DNA from: Marinobacter azerbaijanicus
Lineage (GTDB): Bacteria > Pseudomonadota > Gammaproteobacteria > Pseudomonadales > Oleiphilaceae
Assembly (NCBI RefSeq): GCF_030250645.1
Contig: NZ_JASSVS010000004.1
Coordinates: forward strand, 248,001 to 312,000
Length of the DNA: 64,000 nt
Direction of reading: 5' to 3'
How positions within the stretch are numbered: the first letter of the stretch is position 1; every line of letters begins with the position of its first letter. The notes below the pieces were generated by a model. It ran no database searches, was not told where the DNA came from, and saw nothing but the letters and a program-made list of their open reading frames with translations. Below are positions 20,249 through 30,254 of the stretch, one piece after another. A program made the translations under genes and the position numbers.

Positions 20249-21637
20249 ATGAGACGGGTAAGATGTTTTAACCATGCCGCAACCATCAGCGTACTCGCCT
20301 TCTGCCTGACCGCACTGCCCGGCCTGATTCATGCCCAGGAAGCTGATGAAGAAACCCGGCGCCTGCTGGAAGGCATTCAGCACGGCGAACAGGTGGAAAT
20401 CGAGCTCCCGGATCCGGAAGAGCAGCTACCCCTTGACGACCTGCGCAAGTTTGCCGAAGTGTTCGGGCGCATCAAGGACGCCTACGTGGAAGAAGTGGAC
20501 GATCGTCAGCTTCTGGAGAGCGCTATCAAGGGCATGCTGTCAGACCTGGACCCCCATTCCACCTACCTGGCCCCGAAAGACTACGAACAGTTGGAAGAGA
20601 GCACCTCCGGTGAATTCGGGGGCCTCGGTATTGAAGTGGGCATGGAGGACGGCTTCGTCAAGGTCATATCTCCCATCGACGACACACCTGCCCAGAAGGC
20701 TGGCGTACAGGCTGGCGACCTGATCATCAAACTGGGCGATCAGCCGGTCAAAGGCATGTCGCTGGAAGAAGCGGTCAAGCTCATGCGGGGCAAGCCGGGC
20801 ACCGTCCTTACCCTCACTATCATGCGTGAGGGCGAGTCCGCCCCCATTGAGATTGATGTGGAGCGGGACATCATTAAAGTTACCAGCATCAAATCCCGTA
20901 TTATCGAGAACGGCTATGGTTACGTGCGGATTACCCAGTTCCAGGCAGACACCGGGTCCCAGTTCACCAAGGCGCTTGAAGACCTTGAGAAGGAGCATGG
21001 CAGCGATCTGGACGGCCTGATTATCGACCTGCGCAACAACCCGGGCGGCATCCTCCAGGCTGCCGTTGAGGCGGCCGACGCCCTGCTTGATGAGGGCCTG
21101 ATTGTTTATACCGAGGGCCGGATACAGAGCTCTCGCCTTCGTTTTAACGCCAAGCCCGGCGACATCATGCCGAACACCCCCATGGTGGTTCTGATCAACG
21201 GTGGCTCCGCATCTGCCTCGGAAATCCTGGCGGGAGCACTGCAGGATCACGAGCGCGCGGTTGTCATGGGCACGCAGTCTTTCGGCAAGGGTAGCGTCCA
21301 GACCGTCATTCCGCTGGATGAAACACACGCCATCAAGATGACAACCGCCCGCTACTATACTCCCGACGGCCGCTCCATCCAGGCCAAAGGCATCAAACCC
21401 GACATTGAAGTGAAGCCGGCCGAGCTAACAGAGCTGGATAGTCAGCCGTTCTTCACCGAGGCGGATCTCAGCGGCCACCTCGAAGGACAGGATGAAGGGC
21501 AGGAAACGGTCGAGGAAGAGCGCCAGCAAACTTCGCCGGCAAGCAAAGACTTTCAGCTGCGGTCCGCACTGAACCTGCTCAAGGGACTGAGCATCCTCAA
21601 CCAGCGTAACAAACCAGAACAGGAAAGCGCGGATTGA
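20249..21637 (+). CDS. ctpA: Carboxy-terminal processing protease (S41)
   Basis: Periplasmic serine protease of the C-terminal processing family, 462 residues. A signal peptide ends LPGLIHA; a tail-binding PDZ domain (about 105-190, with GGLGIEVGMEDG and AGVQAGDLIIKLGDQPVKGMSLEEAVKLMRG) precedes the S41 catalytic core with LIIDLRNNPGG, the serine motif NGGSASASEILAGAL and the catalytic lysine in QSFGKGSVQT. Such proteases trim peptidoglycan hydrolases in related bacteria. It lies 107 bp after envC and overlaps the start of yibQ. Confidence 0.93.
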   Translation: MRRVRCFNHAATISVLAFCLTALPGLIHAQEADEETRRLLEGIQHGEQVEIELPDPEEQLPLDDLRKFAEVFGRIKDAYVEEVDDRQLLESAIKGMLSDLDPHSTYLAPKDYEQLEESTSGEFGGLGIEVGMEDGFVKVISPIDDTPAQKAGVQAGDLIIKLGDQPVKGMSLEEAVKLMRGKPGTVLTLTIMREGESAPIEIDVERDIIKVTSIKSRIIENGYGYVRITQFQADTGSQFTKALEDLEKEHGSDLDGLIIDLRNNPGGILQAAVEAADALLDEGLIVYTEGRIQSSRLRFNAKPGDIMPNTPMVVLINGGSASASEILAGALQDHERAVVMGTQSFGKGSVQTVIPLDETHAIKMTTARYYTPDGRSIQAKGIKPDIEVKPAELTELDSQPFFTEADLSGHLEGQDEGQETVEEERQQTSPASKDFQLRSALNLLKGLSILNQRNKPEQESAD

Positions 21638-22443
21638 AAGTCCTGGCAACACTGATTGCGGCTGCTCTTGCTGTATCCCCGGTCTTTGCCGGGGAACGTG
21701 GCCAGCGGGTTCCGCCCACAATCGCCATCATCATTGATGACATGGGACACAACCTGGTGGAGGGTAAACGGCTGATTGCCCTCGACCAGCCCATTACACT
21801 GGCTTTTCTCCCCTATCGCAGGCATACAACGGAACTGGCAGAGCAGGCGCATCTGGAGCAGAAGGAGATCATGCTTCATGCCCCCATGGCCAACACCCGC
21901 AACATTGGCCTTGGTCCCGGCGGCCTGAGCCCGGGCATGAGCAAGAACAGTATGGCGACTACCCTTCGCCGCGCACTGCAGTCCATTCCTCATGTCCGTG
22001 GCGTGAACAACCACATGGGCAGCCTGCTCACCCAGCAACTGGAAGCCATGGACTGGGTGATGGCGGAACTTGAACACTACCCGGTCTATTTTGTTGACAG
22101 CCGCACCATCGCCTCCTCAATTGCTGGCGAAGTGGCCGCTGCCTATCGTATCCCTACCCTCACCCGTGACGTATTTCTTGATCATGAACAGACCGAGGAG
22201 TATATCGACAGGCAGTTCCGGCTTCTGATCAAGAGAGCAAAAGAGAACGGCAGCGCCGTCGGTATCGGCCACCCTCACAGGGTCACCGTGGACTATCTGG
22301 AGAAGCGTTTACCGGAACTGGACGAGGAGGGCATCGCCATTGCCACCATCAGCGGTGTTTGGGCCATGAGAAATGGTAACCGGCGGATGTTTGCGGAGGG
22401 TGAAAAGCGGGCAATCCGGCCGGCGCTGGCGAAGCAGGAGTAG
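21634..22443 (+). CDS. yibQ: Divergent polysaccharide deacetylase (YibQ family)
   Basis: Exported member of the divergent polysaccharide deacetylase family (269 residues). A signal peptide (KVLATLIAAALAVSPVFA) is followed by PTIAIIIDDMGHN, the conserved Asp pair of the family, then ALDQPITLAFLPY, MLHAPMANT, NNHMGSLLT and a C-terminal AVGIGHPHRVTVDYL. Start is a TTG overlapping the ctpA stop codon, implying coupled translation. The exact substrate is unknown; the conserved link with envC suggests a cell-wall role. Confidence 0.87.
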   Translation: MKVLATLIAAALAVSPVFAGERGQRVPPTIAIIIDDMGHNLVEGKRLIALDQPITLAFLPYRRHTTELAEQAHLEQKEIMLHAPMANTRNIGLGPGGLSPGMSKNSMATTLRRALQSIPHVRGVNNHMGSLLTQQLEAMDWVMAELEHYPVYFVDSRTIASSIAGEVAAAYRIPTLTRDVFLDHEQTEEYIDRQFRLLIKRAKENGSAVGIGHPHRVTVDYLEKRLPELDEEGIAIATISGVWAMRNGNRRMFAEGEKRAIRPALAKQE

Positions 22444-22456
22444 AACTCAAGCGGGG

Positions 22457-22540
22457 TGTCGGATTACGGCTTCGCCTAATCCGACCTACTGTGGAGTCGA
22501 GCCTTTCGTAGGTCGGATTAGCCGAAGGCGTAATCCGACA
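22457..22540. repeat. REPIN-like palindrome pair, second copy
   Basis: Palindromes 22458-22489 and 22508-22539 in inverted arrangement, with the same GTCGGATTA...TAATCCGAC core as 7457-7534. It lies between the convergent genes yibQ and hisF, where a hairpin on both strands may act as terminator or as an mRNA 3'-end stabiliser. Confidence 0.82.
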
Positions 22541-22554
22541 AACAAGTTCCCGCC

Positions 22555-23328
22555 CTACTCCCGAACCACAATCCCCTGCGCCTTCATAAACGCCTTCGCC
22601 TCCGGAATCGTATGCTGGCCGAAGTGAAAAATAGACGCCGCAAGCACCGCATCCGCACGCCCTTCAGTCACGCCATCCGCCAGATGCTGCAGCTCACCAA
22701 CACCACCTGAGGCAATGACCGGCACCGACACCGCGTCGCTGATGGCACGCGTGAGCCCCAGATCAAAGCCCACCTTGGTACCGTCCCTGTCCATACTGGT
22801 CAACAGCAGCTCACCGGCACCCATGGCCGTCATCTTGCGGGCCCATTCCACAGCATCCAGCCCGGTTGGCTTGCGGCCACCATGGGTGAAAATTTCCCAG
22901 CGCGGCTCTTCACCTTCAGCACTGACACGCTTGGCATCAATGGCCACCACAATGCACTGGCTGCCAAAGCGGTCGGCGGCTTCGCGAACGAATTCGGGAT
23001 TGAACACCGCCGCGGTGTTGATTGACACCTTGTCGGCGCCGGCATTCAGCAGTTTGCGGATATCATCTACCGTGCGCACGCCACCACCAACCGTTAGCGG
23101 GATAAACACTTCGGCCGCCATGCGCTCCACAGTTTCGTAAGTGGTGTCACGGCTTTCATGGCTGGCGGTAATGTCCAGGAAGGTGATTTCGTCAGCGCCC
23201 TGCTCATTGTATTTGCGAGCCACTTCAACGGGGTCACCGGCATCGCGGATATCGACAAAGTTCACGCCTTTTACAACGCGACCCTTGTCAACATCGAGGC
23301 AGGGAATAATACGTTTCGCCAGAGCCAT
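22555..23328 (-). CDS. hisF: Imidazole glycerol phosphate synthase subunit HisF
   Basis: Cyclase subunit that uses ammonia from HisH to turn PRFAR into imidazole glycerol phosphate and AICAR. The 257-residue TIM barrel has the catalytic aspartates in the first strand ([16 protein letters not shown]) and in [16 protein letters not shown], with phosphate-binding [10 protein letters not shown] and IASGGVGEL. It is the last gene of hisBHAF on the minus strand, eight bases after hisA. Confidence 0.97.
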   Translation of the reverse strand: MALAKRIIPCLDVDKGRVVKGVNFVDIRDAGDPVEVARKYNEQGADEITFLDITASHESRDTTYETVERMAAEVFIPLTVGGGVRTVDDIRKLLNAGADKVSINTAAVFNPEFVREAADRFGSQCIVVAIDAKRVSAEGEEPRWEIFTHGGRKPTGLDAVEWARKMTAMGAGELLLTSMDRDGTKVGFDLGLTRAISDAVSVPVIASGGVGELQHLADGVTEGRADAVLAASIFHFGQHTIPEAKAFMKAQGIVVRE

Positions 23329-23336
23329 AATTCGTC

Positions 23337-24074
23337 TTACCCCTTCAGGCTGTCGCAGAAGGCCTGGGCCTCAGCCACATCCAGAGTGCCCTCGTAGATG
23401 GCACGGCCGGTGATGGCACCGAGGATGCCTTTGTCAGCCACGGTTGCCAGGCGCTTCAGGTCGTCCATATTGGTTACGCCGCCGGACGCAATCACCGGAA
23501 TGCCGCCTTCTTCCGCCAGCGCCGCTGTGGCTTCCACATTAACACCCTGCATCATGCCATCACGACTGATATCCGTGTAAACGATAGCGTCCACACCGTC
23601 ATTGGCAAAGCGTTTGGCCAGGTCAGTCGCCATTACTTCAGACACTTCCGCCCAGCCGTCAGTGGCAACACGACCATCTTTGGCGTCCAGGCCAACAATG
23701 ATGTGGCCAGGGAATTTCTTGCACATGTCGGTGACGAATTCGGGCTCCTTGACGGCTTTGGTGCCGATGATCACCCACTGTACGCCGGCTTTCAGGTAGG
23801 CCTCAATGGTTTCGGCGGAGCGGATACCGCCACCGATCTGGATCGGCAGGTCCGGATATTTACGGGCGATAGCCTGGACGATTTCGCCATTGATGGGCTC
23901 ACCAGCGAAGGCGCCGTTCAGATCGACCAGGTGCAGGCGGCGGGCGCCGGCGTCAACCCAGCGGGTTGCCATATCAACAGGATCATCACCAAAAACGGTG
24001 GAGTCGTCCATGCGGCCCTGGCGCAGCCTTACGCACTTACCGTCTTTCAAATCTATGGCCGGGATAATCAGCAT
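23337..24074 (-). CDS. hisA: ProFAR isomerase HisA
   Basis: TIM-barrel isomerase of histidine synthesis, 245 residues. Motifs [17 protein letters not shown] (catalytic Asp in strand 1), [34 protein letters not shown] and VIASGGV are those of HisA and shared in part with HisF by ancient duplication. Overlaps the end of hisH by seven bases. Confidence 0.97.
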   Translation of the reverse strand: MLIIPAIDLKDGKCVRLRQGRMDDSTVFGDDPVDMATRWVDAGARRLHLVDLNGAFAGEPINGEIVQAIARKYPDLPIQIGGGIRSAETIEAYLKAGVQWVIIGTKAVKEPEFVTDMCKKFPGHIIVGLDAKDGRVATDGWAEVSEVMATDLAKRFANDGVDAIVYTDISRDGMMQGVNVEATAALAEEGGIPVIASGGVTNMDDLKRLATVADKGILGAITGRAIYEGTLDVAEAQAFCDSLKG

Positions 24075-24709
24075 TTTCCAGTCCAGTTGGTAAAGTTTTT
24101 CAGTAACTGCAGACCCGCCCGTGCACTTTTTTCAGGGTGGAACTGCACCGCAAAGATGTTGTCTCTTGCTACCGCTGCGGCAAGGTCGACACCGTAATGG
24201 GTACGGCCTGCGATATCGGGGTTTCCGTCCGCTTCGACGTAGTAGCTGTGCACAAAATAGAAGCGGTCGCCGTCTGGAATGTCATGCCAGAGCGGGTGAT
24301 CCATGGTCTGGAAGACTTCGTTCCAGCCCATGTGGGGCACTTTCAGGCGTTCGCCGTTTTCGGTGAGATTATCGCCGAAGAAACGAACTTCCGCCGGGAA
24401 CAGGTCAATACAATCCACCCAGCCGTTTTCTTCGCTGCGGGACATCAGGGCCTGCATGCCGACGCAGATGCCCAGCAACGGGCGGTCAGCGGAGACTTCC
24501 CGTACCAGGTCATCAATGCCCAGGCGGCGGATTTCCGCCATGCAGTCGCGGATGGCCCCCACGCCCGGCAGGATTACCCGGTCCGCACCGCGAATCTGAT
24601 CGGCGTTGTCTGTGACCAGCACGCGAGTGTCTGGCGCTACGTGCTCAACCGCTTTGCTGACGGAATGAAGGTTACCCATGCCGTAGTCGATAATGGCAAC
24701 GGTTTTCAT
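24068..24709 (-). CDS. hisH: Imidazole glycerol phosphate synthase subunit HisH
   Basis: Class I glutamine amidotransferase supplying ammonia to HisF. The 213-residue protein contains [12 protein letters not shown], the nucleophile cysteine in [11 protein letters not shown] and the His-x-Glu pair in [13 protein letters not shown]. It lies between hisB (39-bp gap) and hisA (overlap). Confidence 0.97.
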   Translation of the reverse strand: MKTVAIIDYGMGNLHSVSKAVEHVAPDTRVLVTDNADQIRGADRVILPGVGAIRDCMAEIRRLGIDDLVREVSADRPLLGICVGMQALMSRSEENGWVDCIDLFPAEVRFFGDNLTENGERLKVPHMGWNEVFQTMDHPLWHDIPDGDRFYFVHSYYVEADGNPDIAGRTHYGVDLAAAVARDNIFAVQFHPEKSARAGLQLLKNFTNWTGKC

Positions 24710-24748
24710 GTGAAGAGAGACTTCCTGAATCGTGGATTCAGGGGCCGC

Positions 24749-25342
24749 TTACAGCGACCCCTTGGTGGACGGAGTAATACCCGCCATACGCTCGTCCATC
24801 TCGATGGCCATGCGCAGGGCGCGCCCAAAGGCCTTGAACACCGTTTCAATCTGATGGTGGGTGTTCTTGCCCTTCAGGTTATCGATGTGCAGGGTCACCA
24901 TGGAATGGTTCACGAAGCCCTGGAAGAACTCGGCAAACAGGTCGACGTCAAAACCACCCACGGCTCCCCGGGTATAGGGCACATGCATCATCAGTCCCGG
25001 GCGGCCCGACAGGTCAATCACCACGCGGGACAGCGCTTCATCCAGCGGCACGTAGGCGTGGCCATAGCGGCGAATACCTTTCTTGTCGCCCACCGCCTCT
25101 TTGAAGGCCTGCCCCAGGGTGATGCCAATGTCCTCCACCGTGTGGTGATCATCTATATGCAGGTCACCCCTGGAAACGATGTTCAGGTCCATCAGCCCGT
25201 GCCGGGCAATCTGATCCATCATGTGCTCAAGGAAAGGCACGCCGGTGTCGAAACTGGACTTGCCGGTGCCATCGAGATCGATTTCAACGGTGATCTGTGT
25301 TTCCAGGGTATTTCTTTCTACCCGAGCCTTGCGTTCGGCCAT
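24749..25342 (-). CDS. hisB: Imidazoleglycerol-phosphate dehydratase HisB
   Basis: Manganese-dependent dehydratase, monofunctional form of 197 residues, without the histidinol phosphatase domain found in E. coli HisB. Metal-binding motifs [27 protein letters not shown] and [10 protein letters not shown] with NTHHQIE are intact. The ATG at 25342 has GGAG five bases upstream; an ATG at 25369 would add nine residues without support. First gene of the hisBHAF operon. Confidence 0.96.
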   Translation of the reverse strand: MAERKARVERNTLETQITVEIDLDGTGKSSFDTGVPFLEHMMDQIARHGLMDLNIVSRGDLHIDDHHTVEDIGITLGQAFKEAVGDKKGIRRYGHAYVPLDEALSRVVIDLSGRPGLMMHVPYTRGAVGGFDVDLFAEFFQGFVNHSMVTLHIDNLKGKNTHHQIETVFKAFGRALRMAIEMDERMAGITPSTKGSL

Positions 25343-25455
25343 GGAGACTCCAAAGTCATCAATCGGCAAATGCCGGAAAATTGTCTGCGAGCATTATACC
25401 TTTTATCACTTCCTGCGTCCCGCAACAGCCTTTATGGCGATGATAGCCACAGGCA

Positions 25456-25917
25456 TCAGAACGCGTTTTTCAGGTTTTTCATGTAGGTATCCACCAGACT
25501 GTTGAACTCGTGCTTGATCACCGGGCTGATTGCCAGTTTCAGCAGGCTTGGCAGCGGCACAGTCAACTCAGCGCTGGTCTGGAATTTCACTGAGGTGGTG
25601 TTGTCGTCCTTTGCCTTCAGAGTCCATGAGCCCTTGACCACGCCATTACCCTCGCCTTTCACCGGCTCCCAGGTAATTTTCCCGTTTTCCTTGTCTGCAT
25701 GGTACTTACAGGCATAGACAGACTGAATGGCGTGCTTGTCCACGCCCACCTTTTCCATTTCCCAGCGATAGGTGTTGTCACCCAGATCTACCAGGTTCTG
25801 CACCTTGGGGAAGTGGCTGGCCGATTTCGGAACATCCGCCAGCAGCTCAAAAACTTCGTCATATCCGGCTGGCATATCCAGTTCACGGTTCAGCTCAATA
25901 GAGACAGTAATAGCCAC
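25456..25917 (-). CDS. SRPBCC (START-like) family protein
   Basis: Protein of 153 residues of the helix-grip SRPBCC superfamily, which binds hydrophobic ligands; similar proteins are annotated as polyketide cyclase/lipid transport-like. Visible are the N-terminal RELDMPAGYDEVFELLADVPKSASHFP and the C-terminal amphipathic helix LPSLLKLAISPVIKHEFNSLVDTYMKNLK. No signal peptide is seen. Divergent from the AsmA-like gene; specific function unknown. Confidence 0.7.
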   Translation of the reverse strand: MAITVSIELNRELDMPAGYDEVFELLADVPKSASHFPKVQNLVDLGDNTYRWEMEKVGVDKHAIQSVYACKYHADKENGKITWEPVKGEGNGVVKGSWTLKAKDDNTTSVKFQTSAELTVPLPSLLKLAISPVIKHEFNSLVDTYMKNLKNAF

Positions 25918-26114
25918 TGCTTGCTCCTTTTTATGATTGTAAGACGCGCATTACGTTGCTGTTAAAAAAAGCGTGTGGAAATAAGGTGCCTATTTTGGCT
26001 GATCACTAACGTATTGTCATACATCCAGGCTTTTATTTTGTTACCCCTGGGTTATCCTTGGACTAACAATTCGCCCAGTACCCGGACACGAATTAACGGA
26101 AGGACGCCAGAATC

Positions 26115-28295
26115 ATGAAAGCTGTTCGCTATGTGGCTCTCGCCATTGTCGGCCTGATCATCCTTGCCATTGCCGCCGTGGCCATTGCCATTGCCGTCAT
26201 AGATCCCAACACCTACAAGCCGCAAATCGAAAAGGTGGTTGAAGACAGCACCAACCTCGACCTGATCCTGGCTGGAGACATCGGCTGGTCCTTCATCCCT
26301 CTGGGCCTGGAACTCAACGATGTTGAGGCAACACTGGAAGAAGAGCGGCTGGTTCGTCTTGACCAGTTGGTGGCGAAAGTCAGCTTCTGGTCGCTGGTAA
26401 CCATGTCGCCGCGGGTGAATACTTTCATGCTCAGTGGTCTGGACGCCAATCTGTCCGTTAACGAAGACGGCACCGGCAACTGGACACGGATCATGCCGGA
26501 GGGCGATGCACAGCAGCAGGAAGATGCGGCCCCCGAGCAAACGGCCGAGGCAGACACTGGCGACGGCGAGCCGCTTGACTTCAATGTGGAAAGCGTCGAA
26601 ATCAGCAACGCCCGGGTTCATTACGAAGACAAACGCACCGGCCAGGCCTTCACCCTCGAAGACTTCGCCGTTACCGCCAGCGATATTACGCTGGGCTCCA
26701 GCTTCCCGCTGAACGTAGCGTTCCGCTTTGCCACCAATCAGCCCCAGTTTGCAGTCAAGGGCGACATAAACGCACGCCTGGCCGCCAACGAGGCCCTCAA
26801 TGAATTTGGCGTATCGGGCCTCGAAGCCGTATTCGACATGAGCGGTGAACCATTTGCCGGCGAAGCCGTTCGCGCCGAACTGGCAGGCTCACTGGAAGCC
26901 AATCTGGAAAATGAAACCGCGACCCTCAACGGCGTCACCGCCAGCCTGGAAGACCTGAAACTGAACACCGATCTGACGGTTAATGGTTTTGGTGACAAGC
27001 CGAAAATTGAGGGCAGCCTCAGTATTGATGAATTCTCCCTGAAAGCCCTGCTCGCCGCGCTGGGCCAGCCGGCGCTTGAGACAGAAGACCCGGATGTGAT
27101 GAAAGCCATTGCCTTCTCCACCAACATTGGCGGCCCTGCTGGCACTGTGGAGCTGACCGCTCTGACCATCAGCCTGGACGACACCACATTCAAGGGCGGG
27201 GCAAGCTATGGTCTGGCCAATAATGCCATCGGCCTCAACCTGCAGGGTGATGCAATCAATGTGGACCGCTATCTCCCCCCTGCCACTGACGAAGAACCAG
27301 TAACTGCTGAAGAGCAGCCACAGGGCGGCGGCTCTGCAGAAGAAGGCGACCTGTTGCCACTGGAGACCCTGCGATCACTGGTACTGGATATCAATCTGGG
27401 CCTGGGCGAACTGATTGTGAGCAATCTCACCATCAATGACATCAAGTCCGCCATTACTGCGCGTAACGGCCTGCTGAAAGTGGAAGATTTCAGTGGCAAG
27501 CTTTATGACGGTTCGTTTCGCTCCAGCGTCACCCTGGATGCCCGCTCTGACAACCCCCAGTGGACCATCACCAAGGACATCAAGAACGTTCAGACACTCC
27601 CTCTGCTAACGGATCTGGCCGAAGTGGACCTGCTTTCGGGGGGCGCCAACATGGCGGTGAACGTGAAAACCACTGGCAATCGGATCTCTGCCCTGCGCAA
27701 CAACGCCAAAGGCGAGATCAACTTCAACCTGGCCGAAGGCGAGTTCACCCAGATGAACCTCACCCGTATGGCCTGCCAGGGCATTGCTCTGGTCAACCAG
27801 GAAAGCCTGGGAACCTCGGACTGGGGCACCAGTACGCCGTTCAACGACATGAAAGGTACCCTGAAGATTGACGGCAATACTCTGAACAATACTGACCTGG
27901 TAGCTGCCCTCGCTGGCATGAGACTTGAAGGCGACGGCACCGTGGACCTGGCTGCCTCCAACCTTGATTACGAAATTGGCCTTCGCATCGTCGGCGAGAT
28001 CCACCGGGATGAAGCCTGTCGGGTCACGGAATATGTGGAAGACGTGGTCATTCCTGTCGAGTGCCGCGGCGACTTTGCCGAAGACCCTGCAGGCCTTTGC
28101 TCCTTCGACGGTTCCCGTTTCCGCGACACCCTGAAAACCATCGCCGCGAATGCTGCAAAAGCCAAGGCCCGTGAAGAAGTCGATAAGGCAAAAGCCGAAG
28201 CCACGGAAAAGGCCACCAAGAAGCTGCAGGAAAAACTCGGTGAGCAAGGTGGCGAGCAGGTCAAGGATGCCCTGAAAGGTCTGTTCGACCGATGA
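26115..28295 (+). CDS. AsmA family protein
   Basis: AsmA-like protein of 726 residues, a relative of the chorein-type bridge proteins thought to move phospholipid across the periplasm. It has an N-terminal membrane helix (about 5-29, VALAIVGLIILAIAAVAIAIAVI), the AsmA N-terminal motif DPNTYKPQIEKVVEDSTNLDLIL, an acidic Gln/Glu linker (about 135-160), beta-rich repeats, and the C-terminal AsmA domain with NNAKGEINFNLAEGEF. A Lys/Glu/Ala-rich helix ends the protein. Its TGA overlaps the mutY ATG (ATGA). Confidence 0.88.
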   Translation: MKAVRYVALAIVGLIILAIAAVAIAIAVIDPNTYKPQIEKVVEDSTNLDLILAGDIGWSFIPLGLELNDVEATLEEERLVRLDQLVAKVSFWSLVTMSPRVNTFMLSGLDANLSVNEDGTGNWTRIMPEGDAQQQEDAAPEQTAEADTGDGEPLDFNVESVEISNARVHYEDKRTGQAFTLEDFAVTASDITLGSSFPLNVAFRFATNQPQFAVKGDINARLAANEALNEFGVSGLEAVFDMSGEPFAGEAVRAELAGSLEANLENETATLNGVTASLEDLKLNTDLTVNGFGDKPKIEGSLSIDEFSLKALLAALGQPALETEDPDVMKAIAFSTNIGGPAGTVELTALTISLDDTTFKGGASYGLANNAIGLNLQGDAINVDRYLPPATDEEPVTAEEQPQGGGSAEEGDLLPLETLRSLVLDINLGLGELIVSNLTINDIKSAITARNGLLKVEDFSGKLYDGSFRSSVTLDARSDNPQWTITKDIKNVQTLPLLTDLAEVDLLSGGANMAVNVKTTGNRISALRNNAKGEINFNLAEGEFTQMNLTRMACQGIALVNQESLGTSDWGTSTPFNDMKGTLKIDGNTLNNTDLVAALAGMRLEGDGTVDLAASNLDYEIGLRIVGEIHRDEACRVTEYVEDVVIPVECRGDFAEDPAGLCSFDGSRFRDTLKTIAANAAKAKAREEVDKAKAEATEKATKKLQEKLGEQGGEQVKDALKGLFDR

Positions 28296-29356
28296 GTGAC
28301 AGTTTTGCCCACAGGCTACTGGCCTGGTACGACACTAATGGCAGGCATGACCTGCCCTGGCATCATGACCGGAACCCATACCGCGTATGGGTTTCGGAAA
28401 TCATGCTTCAGCAGACTCAGGTCACCACCGTCATCCCCTACTTCGAAGCCTTCATGCGGCGCTTTCCGGATGTGGAAGCGCTGGCCTCTGCGCCAGTGGA
28501 CGATGTGCTCAGCCACTGGTCAGGCCTGGGCTACTACGCCCGCGCCCGCAACCTGCAGAAGGCCGCCCAACAAGTGGTTGAGAACCACAACGGGCAATTC
28601 CCGGAAGACCTGGAACAGCTACAGACCCTGCCCGGCATTGGCCGTTCCACCGCTGCGGCGATAATAGCCCAGGCCTTCCAGCGCCGGGCCGCAATACTGG
28701 ACGGCAACGTAAAACGGGTGCTGGCCCGCTACCACGCCATTGCCGGCTGGCCGGGTAAAACCAGCGTACTCAACCTGCTCTGGGCGCGCGCAGAAGAACA
28801 CACACCGAAAGAGCGCATCCGTGACTACACCCAGGCCATCATGGACCTGGGCGCCATGGTCTGCACCCGCAGCCGCCCGGCTTGTGAAAGCTGCCCACTG
28901 AGAACCGGATGTGAGGCCTATGCCCGTGGCGAAACCGGCCTCTACCCCGGCTCCAAACCCAAAAAAACCAAACCCGAGAAAACCACCTGGATGGTGATAC
29001 TGCAAGATCATGACGGGCGCATCCTGCTGGAACGCCGGCCGCCGAGCGGTATCTGGGGCGGCCTCTGGAGCCTGCCGGAACTTGACCCGGCCTATGGCCC
29101 GGATGAACTGCCAGAAGCCTGCGAACAGGCCTTCGGCTTCAACTGCGGCGAACCGGCGCTCACCAGCGGTTTCCGCCACACTTTCAGCCACTACCACCTG
29201 CACATTCGGCCGGCACGGCTGACTGTTCACAGCTCCGCACAAGTCAAAGACGCCGAAAATCATCGGTGGATTCACCGGGATAAAGCTCTGGCCCTGGGCC
29301 TGCCCGCCCCCATACGTACCCTCCTGACATCGCCAGAACAATCCGTCCTGCTTTGA
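28292..29356 (+). CDS. mutY: Adenine DNA glycosylase MutY
   Basis: Base-excision repair enzyme that removes adenine opposite 8-oxoguanine. The 354-residue protein has the catalytic Glu E36 in [10 protein letters not shown], the helix-hairpin-helix [12 protein letters not shown] with the conserved Asp in [12 protein letters not shown], the [4Fe-4S] ligands C191, C198, C201 and C207 (spacing 6-2-5), and a C-terminal Nudix-like 8-oxoG recognition domain (about 230-350). Overlaps the asmA-like gene by four bases and precedes yggX, the conserved gammaproteobacterial order. Confidence 0.96.
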   Translation: MSDSFAHRLLAWYDTNGRHDLPWHHDRNPYRVWVSEIMLQQTQVTTVIPYFEAFMRRFPDVEALASAPVDDVLSHWSGLGYYARARNLQKAAQQVVENHNGQFPEDLEQLQTLPGIGRSTAAAIIAQAFQRRAAILDGNVKRVLARYHAIAGWPGKTSVLNLLWARAEEHTPKERIRDYTQAIMDLGAMVCTRSRPACESCPLRTGCEAYARGETGLYPGSKPKKTKPEKTTWMVILQDHDGRILLERRPPSGIWGGLWSLPELDPAYGPDELPEACEQAFGFNCGEPALTSGFRHTFSHYHLHIRPARLTVHSSAQVKDAENHRWIHRDKALALGLPAPIRTLLTSPEQSVLL

Positions 29357-29450
29357 GGCGGACAGTCTTAACACCGGTCAATGCCACCACGCCGCAATCT
29401 GTTATCATCCACCGCAGATTTCGCAACTCTACCTCCAAACAGGAGCAGAC

Positions 29451-29723
29451 ATGAGCCGCACCGTATTCTGTCGCAAATACCAACAGGAACTCGAAGGCCT
29501 GGATTTCCCGCCCATGCCCGGCAAAAAAGGCGAAGACATCTACGAGAACATCAGCAAGAAAGCCTGGGAAGAATGGCAGGCCCAGCAGACCATGCTGATC
29601 AACGAAAAGCACCTGAGCCTGATGGACCCCAACACTCGCAAGTACCTCCAGGCGCAGATGGAACGCTTCTTCAACAATGAGCCGTTCGACAAGGCCGAAG
29701 GGTATGTGCCGCCCGAGAAGTAG
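29451..29723 (+). CDS. yggX: Fe(2+)-trafficking protein YggX
   Basis: Small protein (90 residues) that protects Fe-S enzymes from oxidative damage and may traffic ferrous iron. It starts [21 protein letters not shown] with the single conserved cysteine and contains [18 protein letters not shown] and the C-terminal [21 protein letters not shown] seven bases before the ATG is a good ribosome-binding site. Follows mutY, as in E. coli. Confidence 0.95.
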   Translation: MSRTVFCRKYQQELEGLDFPPMPGKKGEDIYENISKKAWEEWQAQQTMLINEKHLSLMDPNTRKYLQAQMERFFNNEPFDKAEGYVPPEK

Positions 29724-29771
29724 GCGCACCCAACCTGCGGAAGCGCCTATTAAAATTTTCCCGGAACAGCC

Positions 29772-29800
29772 TTGACTCGGGCAACCTAAACCGGTTTAAT
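29772..29800 (+). promoter_or_regulatory. sigma70 promoter of tRNA-Phe
   Basis: TTGACT (29772-29777) and TTTAAT (29795-29800) each match consensus at five of six positions with a 17-bp spacer. A GC-rich discriminator (AGCGCCCCG) follows, as in stringently controlled stable-RNA promoters. Start would be about 25 bp before the tRNA. Confidence 0.75.
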
Positions 29801-29831
29801 AGCGCCCCGTTGCACAGCAGTACCGCAACGC

Positions 29832-29907
29832 GCCCGGATAGCTCAGTTGGTAGAGCAGGGGATTGAAAATCCCCGTGTCGGTGGTTCGATTCCGCCTCCG
29901 GGCACCA
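29832..29907 (+). tRNA. tRNA-Phe (anticodon GAA)
   Basis: Complete 76-base tRNA with encoded CCA. The acceptor stem GCCCGGA pairs with TCCGGGC, the D-arm is AGCTCAGTTGGTAGAGC, the anticodon loop TTGAAAA holds GAA, and the T-arm contains GGTTCGATTCC. The gene marks the left border of the defence-rich segment; tRNA genes are common island insertion points, but I found no integrase gene and no second copy of the tRNA 3' end in the window. Confidence 0.98.
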
Positions 29908-29921
29908 AGATTCAATGACTT

Positions 29922-29949
29922 AGCCCGCCTTGTGCGGGCTTTGTTGTTT
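29922..29949 (+). terminator. Intrinsic terminator of tRNA-Phe
   Basis: AGCCCGC (29922-29928) pairs with GCGGGCT (29934-29940) and is followed by a T-rich tract (TTGTTGTTTC). The next 300 bp up to 30254 hold no gene that I can see; base composition becomes AT-richer here. Confidence 0.8.
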
Positions 29950-30254
29950 CTCGAATTCGGATTTGTAAGCAATATGTAAGCACCTTCATTTACTAACAGC
30001 AAAGCCGATCATAATTTCCTCCCCTTTTTGCTAGTTTCGACTAAGAGGTGACTCAGGCGCAGAACGGGGCTGACCAAGAACACACCGGAGCAAAATCAAA
30101 CGCCCTCGATTCGCGTCAGACAAACGCTCCTTACGACTGGGCGCAAACTAGGTCTTAATTTTAGGCCGTTCAGAATTGCCTATAGTGAACGTAGGGTATA
30201 CGTTTACCAGCAAGCATACTGGCAGAGACAAAATCCGAAAGGCACCGACGAAAC

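Noticed and set aside
24137..25486. 449-codon plus-strand frame opposite hisH-hisB
   Set aside because: Mirrors the his genes exactly and has no motif; the his genes are certain.
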